Of a DNA stretch of 23,969 nucleotides, positions 1 through 6,551 are shown piece by piece. Position numbers and translations under genes: made by a program. Within the stretch, counting starts at the first letter, position 1. Each line of letters begins with the position of its first letter. Source of the stretch: a virus; IMG/VR virus record IMGVR_UViG_3300030109_001062, positions 1-23,969 of that record; one strand, given 5' to 3'. The notes beneath the pieces are model-generated. The model worked only from the letters and a program-made list of their open reading frames with translations, ran no database searches and was not told the origin of the DNA.

Positions 1-821
1 ACTTTAATACTACCTGCACCACTAGCTGTAGCAAAGTTGTCTTCATCAAACGGAACACTAAACACTAACTCTTGTGGTGTACTAGACATTCCTGAGTAGA
101 ACATATGGCTCTTAAATGCAGCTACGTGTTTAGCACCAGTAACTGCTGTAGTTACTTCTCCACCCCCTGCTGATGATACATCTGTAGCAGATAGAGATGT
201 GTTAAATACAGTTGGTGCATTTACTTGATCTACAAAAATAAACTTATCGTTGCCATCAAAGTTAAATCTTTCAAATCTATACCTAGCAGCAGACGTTCTA
301 CCTGTATCTCTTACTGTCCAACTTTCCGATACAATGTCTGACGCTGCGTGTGCAGCAGCAGTTGTACTACTTGCAGCTCGTGTTACACCTGTAAGAGTTG
401 TTGCTGTCTTACCTGTATATGTAAATATCTCTGAGTTAATACCTACAGTACCACTAGAACTAAATGAAGTTGTTGATACTACATTGAGAGTACCAGACCC
501 TGTCATACCAGTAGAAGATGCGACCTTTTGACTCAGTGTTGTACTAGCTGAACTATAAACTTTCTCACCTCTAGCAGCAAGAATGTAGTTGCTAAACAAT
601 GCAGACATTAATATAGGTTCAGTACTTAGTGTAGTTTCAGGAACTTGTTGAAAAATATAAGGTTTGAAACCATTGATACGTCTGTACCCACCTTCAACGT
701 CTGGCTCAAAGTTAGTTAACTCTAGTGCCTGTCCGGGTTCCATAATAAAAGTAGACTTGTTTAAAACTAGCCCACCTTCACAATTAAAAGAAAACGGTTG
801 TACTCCTGACTGATCAGCCAT
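1..821 (-). CDS. Tail tube / tail stabilisation protein (T7 gp12-like position), partial
   Basis: The gene starts at ATG 821 and runs off the left edge, so about 273 N-terminal residues are visible. The start overlaps the stop of the upstream tail-tube gene by one base (TAATG), so the two are probably translationally coupled. The N-terminus (MADQSGVQPFSFNCEGGLVL, then NKSTFIMEPGQALELTNFEP and GGYRRINGF) matches what I know as the start of the second tail-tube protein in marine podovirus-like phages: a short lead, a statement-like MEPG turn, then NFEPDVEGGYRRI. Residues of about 99-165 form a Ser/Thr/Gly-rich module ending TGVTRAASSTTAAAHA, which the upstream protein also carries. The gene order head, tube A, tube B supports the call. 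The C-terminal part and any tail fibres must lie left of the window. The exact structural role is inferred from family and position. Confidence 0.75.
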   Translation of the reverse strand, partial: MADQSGVQPFSFNCEGGLVLNKSTFIMEPGQALELTNFEPDVEGGYRRINGFKPYIFQQVPETTLSTEPILMSALFSNYILAARGEKVYSSASTTLSQKVASSTGMTGSGTLNVVSTTSFSSSGTVGINSEIFTYTGKTATTLTGVTRAASSTTAAAHAASDIVSESWTVRDTGRTSAARYRFERFNFDGNDKFIFVDQVNAPTVFNTSLSATDVSSAGGGEVTTAVTGAKHVAAFKSHMFYSGMSSTPQELVFSVPFDEDNFATASGAGSIK

Positions 822-1759
822 TAATTAACTCGTAATACTGTTTTTGAATTTCCTACATAACCTGTTGAAGGTATATATGTAGATCTTATATACTCAAATC
901 TATTAACTAATAAACTCTGCATATTTTTTATACCTTGTTCAAATCTTTCAAAGTTTATACCGTACTGTTGTAACTCACCTCTGTATTGATATATAAATGC
1001 AGTTGCACCATCTACTATAACTGCAGCAAATCTATCAGGTATAGTTGTTGTACTGTCGTGTGCAGCCATGTCTGTAGGATACGTAAAGTAATCAAACTTT
1101 ATTACGTATGATTTATCAGGGTACGGATACATTAAATAGTTATTATCGGGTGTTCGCACTACGTGAGTAGGTACACTTCCTTTATCAAACTGTGCAACTG
1201 TAACTCCACTAGCGTGAGCAGATGCAGTACTAGAGCTTGCACCTCGTGTTACACCTGTAAGATCGTTACCAAGTGTGCCTGTGTAAGATATAATTTCGTT
1301 ACCTATATGTGCAGTACCTGAAGAATCAAACCCTGTAGTAGATGTAAGTGTCAGTGTAGTTACTGAGTCAGAGTGTGATCCATTTAATGTTGTAGTTGTT
1401 ATTTCATCTTCTTGTTCTACTGCTCTACTTACGTAGTCATTATAATTTAAGATAGAAAGTTGACCTCCGCTAACTGCCAAGTCACTATCTTTAACTATTC
1501 TAAATGTGTTGTAGTCTACAACTTTGGTGGTTGTAGGCAATGAGTATCTAACTACTCCAGCCGTAAGTGTTTGTGATTTTGTTGCGTGATTAAAAGGGTA
1601 GTTATATTCTCTTTGATTTATATATCTTACAGCTTCATTGATAGCAGTCTTAGCTTGTGTTTGAATACCTCTAGACGATGAAAAAGTTGAACTAGTTAAT
1701 TCAACTTCGTTTAATCGTGCAAGTACTTTATTAGTTAAAGTTAGATATGTTTCTGCCAT
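821..1759 (-). CDS. Tail tube protein A (T7 gp11-like position), head-tail connector component
   Basis: This 312-residue protein begins MAETYLTLTNKVLARLNEVE and continues with a helical segment containing AKTAINEAVRYINQREYNYP. That pattern is typical of the gp11-like tail-tube/adaptor proteins of marine podovirus-like phages. It should sit below the portal and connect head to tail. Residues of about 135-190 are a beta-rich insertion (NEIISYTGTLGNDLTGVTRG) also found in the next gene. The C-terminal region (NNYLMYPYPDKSYVIKFDYF, then DRFAAVIVDGATAFIYQYRG) is usual for this family. The start at 1759 has only a weak purine stretch ahead of it. A GC-rich hairpin lies between it and the preceding structural gene. 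The stop overlaps the next start. The assignment rests on recognised family-like sequence plus gene order, not on a search. Confidence 0.78.
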   Translation of the reverse strand: MAETYLTLTNKVLARLNEVELTSSTFSSSRGIQTQAKTAINEAVRYINQREYNYPFNHATKSQTLTAGVVRYSLPTTTKVVDYNTFRIVKDSDLAVSGGQLSILNYNDYVSRAVEQEDEITTTTLNGSHSDSVTTLTLTSTTGFDSSGTAHIGNEIISYTGTLGNDLTGVTRGASSSTASAHASGVTVAQFDKGSVPTHVVRTPDNNYLMYPYPDKSYVIKFDYFTYPTDMAAHDSTTTIPDRFAAVIVDGATAFIYQYRGELQQYGINFERFEQGIKNMQSLLVNRFEYIRSTYIPSTGYVGNSKTVLRVN

Positions 1760-1791
1760 CTAAATATCTTTCATAATTTAAAGTAAGCTTT

Positions 1792-1816
1792 GGGGGCCAA
1801 GTTAGACCCAGCCCCC
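1792..1816 (-). other. GC-rich intergenic hairpin
   Basis: GGGGGC at 1792-1797 pairs with GCCCCC at 1811-1816 around a 13-base loop, in the gap between the 159-residue structural gene and tail tube A. On the leftward transcript no U-run follows it (the next bases are AAAGCTTACTTT), so it is a poor intrinsic terminator. A partial attenuator or an mRNA-stabilising stem that sets capsid against tail gene expression is possible. This is inference. Confidence 0.4.
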
Positions 1817-1828
1817 GATATGCTTTTA

Positions 1829-2308
1829 TTAGGCCAATGTGTCTCTGTCGACTTCATCGGCTGATGTGCTTCCCTGTTCGGAAACGTCCATCAATAGAGC
1901 GTAAACTCTAAGCTTACCTGCTGAGAAGGTAGCACCAGAACCTGCAAAAGTTAGGTCTAGTGTATCTGCTGAAGACAGGACAACTTCTGCTGAAGGTGTA
2001 ACGCTTGGCGCATATGCCAAGTCTGAAGCACCGTCAATGTCAAATGCTGTTACATATTCGTCAGCGTCTGCTGCACCCAATGTTATAGTAGCATCTGTAC
2101 CTGTGTTCATAGTTGCTGAAGTTACAACTTGGACACCAGCATGAAGTATATGAGTGTTAGCTGGTAGTGTAATACATTGTACTACGTCACCAGATGAACA
2201 ATCAATAGCTTGTGCAGTCAAGTCAATTATTAGTTCGACTTGATACGGCATACGGCCTCTGTTAGAGTTACCTGTAGCAGGAAGTAAAAGTGATGTTATA
2301 GTAGCCAT
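1829..2308 (-). CDS. Virion structural protein, possible capsid decoration or head-associated protein
   Basis: This 159-residue protein lies 14 bases behind the major capsid gene and has a strong ribosome site (GGGGAG, ten bases before ATG). It is Ser/Thr/Ala/Val-rich with many predicted short beta strands and few Lys residues. Stretches such as DLTAQAIDCSSGDVVQCITL and NTGTDATITLGAADADEYVT resemble small jelly-roll-like structural proteins that often follow capsid genes in marine phages. Its place between major capsid protein and tail tube A, and its high-expression context behind the capsid promoter, suggest an abundant virion component such as a decoration or head-fibre protein. I do not recognise a named family, so the role is inferred from position and composition. 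It is acidic at the C-terminus. Confidence 0.6.
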   Translation of the reverse strand: MATITSLLLPATGNSNRGRMPYQVELIIDLTAQAIDCSSGDVVQCITLPANTHILHAGVQVVTSATMNTGTDATITLGAADADEYVTAFDIDGASDLAYAPSVTPSAEVVLSSADTLDLTFAGSGATFSAGKLRVYALLMDVSEQGSTSADEVDRDTLA

Positions 2309-2322
2309 TTCTTAATCTCCCC

Positions 2323-3396
2323 TTACGCTGCGTTATATACGGCTTGAACAAGAGCTTCTGGACGAAGGATCTTTCTGCCATACAAGTGCATACCACGAAC
2401 AATGTCAGCAAAGCTGTCAGGGTCACGATATGATTCGGTTTTATTGATCTGCTCTGCAGTAGCAACAGCAGAATCGTGTCCAGCCATAATTACACCGTAG
2501 TTAGAAAGCTGGTTCGCTGTACCAGAAGTACCCGGACCTGTTCCAACTGCAGGTAAGTTGCTTGAACTGTATACTCTGAAACCGCCTAAGTTGTTAACAA
2601 CTAGACCATTACGTATACTTCCTGATGCTCCGAAGTCTGCATTGTGAAGACGAGAATCCTCATCACGTAGCATCTCCATGAACACTGGATCTACAACTAG
2701 CCAACGTCCACCTGAATCAACTTGCTGTTGATCAAGTAGTCTAGCCATACGAGATACAACCATCAATGGTGATGCTGTAGCTGTTGGCAAGGATGTTGCA
2801 CCCGGCATACGTGGAGTCAGCGGAATGGAGTGCGTTCCTGCTGAAGTAGTAGTGATGTTACCAAAGTCACCTTTATTTAGTTTCATGCTGGAAAGAAGTT
2901 CATCTGTTCCTGCAGTTGAAACTGCCACACTACCATTTACAGTTGAGTTAACTGTATCTGCTGCACTGTGAATTGATGATTGTTTGTAACCTGATAGGTA
3001 GCCCAATACATCTTGGTCGTACTGGTCAGCCAAACGATATGCTGCTCTATCAGAAGCAAGTTGCATAAAGTTTACGTGGCTGTGAGCTTCTTCAATGTCG
3101 TCAATCTTGAAAGCAAAGTAGTTTGATTTGTCGATTGTCAACGAGAAGTCCTCATCGTCAAGGTCTTGTGGTAGAATAGTTGTACCACGAGCATATGCCT
3201 TAACTGAGATTTCAGGCTCTTTGATTATTTTAACAGTATCGCCTTGTGACGCAATTTCACCGAAGTAATCAGAGTTAGTAATATCTCCAACTACGGTAGA
3301 CTTGCGAAAAGCAACCTGTACTTTCTTCGAGTAGATAATCGAAGAGAAGTTTCCGTTTGGCAGGTTACCATAACCTGCTGCTGTTGAAAAAGCCAT
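2323..3396 (-). CDS. Major capsid protein
   Basis: This 357-residue protein begins MAFSTAAGYGNLPNGNFSSI and continues with YSKKVQVAFRKSTVVGDITN and SDYFGEIASQGDTVKIIKEP, which closely match my memory of the major capsid proteins of HMO-2011-like marine phages (HK97-type fold expected). The DDIEEAHSHVN segment and the C-terminal KILRPEALVQAVYNAA are also typical. The length is normal for the family. It is preceded by a near-perfect ribosome site (AGGAGG, eight bases before ATG), a leader of about 215 bases, and a dedicated sigma70-like promoter at 3619-3647, as expected for the most abundant virion protein. The scaffold gene lies immediately upstream and a likely decoration gene immediately downstream. 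Confidence 0.92.
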   Translation of the reverse strand: MAFSTAAGYGNLPNGNFSSIIYSKKVQVAFRKSTVVGDITNSDYFGEIASQGDTVKIIKEPEISVKAYARGTTILPQDLDDEDFSLTIDKSNYFAFKIDDIEEAHSHVNFMQLASDRAAYRLADQYDQDVLGYLSGYKQSSIHSAADTVNSTVNGSVAVSTAGTDELLSSMKLNKGDFGNITTTSAGTHSIPLTPRMPGATSLPTATASPLMVVSRMARLLDQQQVDSGGRWLVVDPVFMEMLRDEDSRLHNADFGASGSIRNGLVVNNLGGFRVYSSSNLPAVGTGPGTSGTANQLSNYGVIMAGHDSAVATAEQINKTESYRDPDSFADIVRGMHLYGRKILRPEALVQAVYNAA

Positions 3397-3618
3397 GTTA
3401 AATTCCTCCTATGGATGTTTGGCTTACGAATTAAGCTAAACGGTAGTAATAAGAGGCTGAACGGTCAGGGTGCAATTAAAGCAAGACTAGCTATTCTTAA
3501 CTTTTATTGGGCCTTTGGTATCAGGTAGGTCTTATCGGTTAGTTTAGACTTTGTGTTGAAATATAAACACTGTGGGTAGCTTACTTAAAAGGGCCACTAG
3601 TTTTTATAGGTAGTACTA

Positions 3619-3647
3619 GTTATATCAAAGTGAGACATATTTGTCAA
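3619..3647 (-). promoter_or_regulatory. Strong sigma70-type promoter for the capsid gene
   Basis: Reading leftward, TTGACA (3642-3647) is followed after exactly 17 bases by TATAAC (3619-3624). It lies directly behind the stop of the scaffold gene and points at the major capsid gene. The predicted start is near 3612, giving a long 5' leader of about 215 bases. It shares the words GTGTTGACA and TGATATA with the leftward promoter at 21894-21922, so one host-type RNA polymerase holoenzyme probably reads both. Confidence 0.75.
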
Positions 3648-3656
3648 CACTTTTTT

Positions 3657-4562
3657 TTATCGGGCTGCACCTGTCATATCGTAGACAAATCGCCCTGTAC
3701 GCATCGCTTCCATTATTTCATCGGAACGATCTTCGTATTCTTTAGCTGACATTTTATTTACGTCAGACTCTGTAATTTTACTGCTAACTTCATCTGCATC
3801 TACAGAGGTACGTCCTTTCTTAGTGACGATAGCTGCTGCTGCTTTTTTAGCTGATGCTTTTTTAGTTTTATTAACTATGTTATTGTCTGCTTTATACAAA
3901 TCTATTACACGAGCAACTGATGCTGCGTCATCTGAGTTTTCGTATAGAGCATCTTTAACCCATTTAGGTTGTATTTCTACCCAATCATGGAACACATCAC
4001 TTTCTTTTAGCTCATCAAAGTCAGAATGTATAGCTCTTATCTCTGCTTCAGCTTTAGCTCTATTAGCTTGTTCAGCTATTTCATCTAGACGAGTAAGTCT
4101 TTCATCGGCTGCATCGTACATAGCTTTAGCTTCTTTCTTTGCTAATGTAGCTACAATGTTTGCAACATCAGGATACTTTTCTTTCCAAGCTTCTAGTTCT
4201 GCTTCAGTAGTAGGAGCAGCAAAGTTTGCAGGATCAGCTACTTTAGCTTCTAAAGTTTTAACTTGTTCAACCAATTTATTTTGGTGTCTACGAAGATCAT
4301 CATACCGTTTTTTGTATGTTTTTTCTTCTCGTGTTAAATCTGTGTCGTCTTCTGCTTTAGCTTCTACTTCTTTTGGAGCTTCTGTTTTTGCAGTCGTTTC
4401 TACTACTTCTTTTTCTTCTTCAACTGCTTCTTCTTTTCCAGTTTTTAATAGTTCTTCTAGTTCTTTTTCTTCTTTTTCTGCTCTGCGTCTATTTGCATTA
4501 GTGTGTTTGCTGTCAACAAAGCCAGCAGTCTTAGGTGTTTCCATAGTTGATAGTTCGGGCAT
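3657..4562 (-). CDS. Capsid scaffolding protein
   Basis: This 301-residue protein is directly upstream of the major capsid gene. It is dominated by Lys, Glu and Ala and predicted to be almost entirely helical or disordered. The N-terminal third is acidic (GKEEAVEEEKEVVETTAKTE) and the middle is coiled-coil-like (YKKRYDDLRRHQNKLVEQVK). A Lys/Ala-rich stretch (KKASAKKAAAAIVTKKGRTS) precedes a conserved-looking end, MEAMRTGRFVYDMTGAAR. These are hallmarks of phage scaffolds, which guide procapsid assembly and bind the coat through a charged C-terminal segment. The ribosome site AAAAGGAATATAAT precedes ATG. The last codon runs straight into the promoter of the capsid gene, which allows the coat to be made in excess over the scaffold. 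Confidence 0.85.
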   Translation of the reverse strand: MPELSTMETPKTAGFVDSKHTNANRRRAEKEEKELEELLKTGKEEAVEEEKEVVETTAKTEAPKEVEAKAEDDTDLTREEKTYKKRYDDLRRHQNKLVEQVKTLEAKVADPANFAAPTTEAELEAWKEKYPDVANIVATLAKKEAKAMYDAADERLTRLDEIAEQANRAKAEAEIRAIHSDFDELKESDVFHDWVEIQPKWVKDALYENSDDAASVARVIDLYKADNNIVNKTKKASAKKAAAAIVTKKGRTSVDADEVSSKITESDVNKMSAKEYEDRSDEIMEAMRTGRFVYDMTGAAR

Positions 4563-4626
4563 ATTATATTCCTTTTATGTTGGGGCCAGCATCACCGGGT
4601 AGCCTTATAGTTGTTTTGCCTTATAG

Positions 4627-6336
4627 TTATTTTTTAGTCTTGGTCTTCTTTTTAGTAGGTTTCTTTAGTAGTCCACCTTTTTGATAAGCACCTGAACTAC
4701 CTCCACCAACTCCTGTGTAAGATACAGAAGGACGCATTGGAGCAGGTCTACTTTGACTTACAGCCCCACTACTACTTGAGTCAGAACTAGATGGTTGACT
4801 TCTACTACCTCCACCGTACTGACCTTCTCCTCTTGGATCATCTAGTCTATCATCTGAACCTGTCATGCCACCACCATAAGTAGCAGTTCTTCCAGTAGGT
4901 GTACTTCCAATAGGTCCACCGCCTACTCCACCTAAATCTTCGTCACGTATTTCTTTAGTTAATGTTTTAGATACTCCAGTAGGAGCTACAATTTTTGCTC
5001 CTCCTTTAGGTGTAAGGTCTTCACCTTTTGTATCAGCATCAGGAGTAACTGTTTTGTATTTAGATTGAAACTTAGTAACAATAGGGTCAGTAGATTTAAA
5101 CTTAGTATTTATTTGATCTTTAGTTAATGTTTTGTATCGTGAACCTAAGAAGCTTTCTTCTTTTGTTAAAAGCCCTTTAGTAATCATGCCATCTCTAAAG
5201 AGAGTTTTATCAAATACACCATCTTTTTTTGCACCATCTCGTATTTCTTTTATTTGAGTTAAATACGCTACCATTTCAGGACTTACCTTTTCTTGCTCTC
5301 GCATTACTTTGCCTTTTAGTGGTCCTTCTGTATGAAACACAATATTTCCTGCTGCATCTCGTAATGCATTTTGACCTACACTTCTTGTTCCTTTATCAAT
5401 TATATGCTCAAGAGCAGCGTCTATATCGTTTTGATATACTTTACTACCACCCATTACACCACTAAGAATTTTTGATCCTAGTCCGGGTAACTCCATACCG
5501 CCAGATTCTAAGATTAAATTTACAAGTTCTTCTGGGTTAGCCCCCATAGGTGTAGGTCTAACTCCTTCAGCAGGATCATACATTTCATCTTGTTCTTTTC
5601 TTTGTTTATATGCAGCTAACTCTTCACTATCTTGTATAAAGAACCCTTGATTAATTAGTGCATTGTAAGCTTCTATATTAGCAGGTTCACCTCCTATGTA
5701 TTGTAGTACTTGTAATGCTCCTGTTGCAGGGTTTACAAATGTTACAAATGTAGATTCAGATCCTGCAGGAGTAGGTGCTGTAGTTTGTGTTTGCTCTAAA
5801 GCTTGTACATTAGGGTTTAAATTAGGGTTGTATACACTTGCACCCGGAGTTGCGTACTGAGTTAAAGGGTACTGTAAAGGATTATATGCAGTTGATGTAT
5901 ATGTTGTGTTGTCTCCACCTGTTTGATATTGACGTACAACACCACCTTCATTCATTAGACCTTTTAACATTTCCATTTCGTTGTTATTAATATCAGGTTT
6001 AACATCTGCCATTTGATCTTGCATAGGCATAGCTACAGGAGTAGGAGTAGATGTAGGTTCGCCACCTATTCTACCAGCTCTATCCATAGCAGCTAATCCT
6101 TGCATAGCTTGTGTACGTAAATCTTCAAAGAACTTAACACCAAAGAATCTAACTACGTTAGCTGGAACTACATACTCACCATCACTAAGTCTAGCTTCTA
6201 CATCATCTCGTACTTCTTTAGCCATACTTCCGGGTGGTATTGGGTTGCCGCTTACAGGATCTACTTTTAGTCCATCATCATCTAGTTTTCCCATATCACG
6301 TTTACCAAACATTTCCATTTGTTGTTCTATAGCCAT
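4627..6336 (-). CDS. Putative virion/internal structural protein with KGGL basic tail
   Basis: This 569-residue protein is encoded between the portal and scaffold genes. Residues of about 37-75 carry the phrase EVRDDVEARLSDGEYVVPAN and then VVRFFGVKFFEDLRTQAMQG, a recurrent motif in marine phage virion-associated proteins whose function I do not know. The rest is low-complexity: Pro/Thr/Gln/Gly-rich linkers, an MNEGGVVRQYQTGGD segment, and a Gly/Ser-rich region (residues of about 480-550) ending AYQKGGLLKKPTKKKTKTKK. The tail is strongly basic and could bind DNA or mark the protein for packaging. The start codon overlaps the stop of the 71-residue gene by one base (TGATG). Its place among head genes suggests a minor head or ejected protein, but no enzymatic domain is visible. 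Confidence 0.55.
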   Translation of the reverse strand: MAIEQQMEMFGKRDMGKLDDDGLKVDPVSGNPIPPGSMAKEVRDDVEARLSDGEYVVPANVVRFFGVKFFEDLRTQAMQGLAAMDRAGRIGGEPTSTPTPVAMPMQDQMADVKPDINNNEMEMLKGLMNEGGVVRQYQTGGDNTTYTSTAYNPLQYPLTQYATPGASVYNPNLNPNVQALEQTQTTAPTPAGSESTFVTFVNPATGALQVLQYIGGEPANIEAYNALINQGFFIQDSEELAAYKQRKEQDEMYDPAEGVRPTPMGANPEELVNLILESGGMELPGLGSKILSGVMGGSKVYQNDIDAALEHIIDKGTRSVGQNALRDAAGNIVFHTEGPLKGKVMREQEKVSPEMVAYLTQIKEIRDGAKKDGVFDKTLFRDGMITKGLLTKEESFLGSRYKTLTKDQINTKFKSTDPIVTKFQSKYKTVTPDADTKGEDLTPKGGAKIVAPTGVSKTLTKEIRDEDLGGVGGGPIGSTPTGRTATYGGGMTGSDDRLDDPRGEGQYGGGSRSQPSSSDSSSSGAVSQSRPAPMRPSVSYTGVGGGSSGAYQKGGLLKKPTKKKTKTKK

Positions 6337-6551
6337 CAGTAAAATCCTTTTGTTTTATCGTCATTGTTAAATTCATCTCGCATATACTTTAAACGTCTGA
6401 GTGCAGCTATCTCACCTTGCGCTCTGTATATCTTTTCGACATCTACTTCTTGTTCTAGTCTTTTGTGTACTAAAGTAATAGTCTCATCTAAATATTCTAA
6501 AAAAGAATCCCATACAGGTTTTTGATTTACTATTTGTTTTAATTCTCTCAC
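6336..6551 (-). CDS. Conserved small phage protein, function unknown
   Basis: This 71-residue protein is helical and charged. The core phrase NQKPVWDSFLEYLDETITLV followed by IYRAQGEIAALRRLKYMRDE is one I recognise as a small conserved protein encoded just after the portal in marine podovirus-like phages. A role as an assembly chaperone or head-completion helper is possible but undemonstrated. Its ATG overlaps the end of the 935-residue gene by four bases (ATGA) and its stop overlaps the next start (TGATG), so it is translationally locked between two large putative virion proteins and probably made in similar amounts. Confidence 0.6.
   Translation of the reverse strand: MRELKQIVNQKPVWDSFLEYLDETITLVHKRLEQEVDVEKIYRAQGEIAALRRLKYMRDEFNNDDKTKGFY

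Noticed and set aside
2268-2465. Leftward 65-codon frame across the start of the 159-residue gene and the end of the capsid gene
   Set aside because: It overlaps two well-supported genes, lacks a ribosome site and has no conserved look.
3823-4602. Long rightward open frame opposite the scaffold gene
   Set aside because: It is the Ser/Phe-rich antisense of a Lys/Glu/Ala-rich gene, has no ribosome site and no recognisable content; the leftward frame has context and family features.
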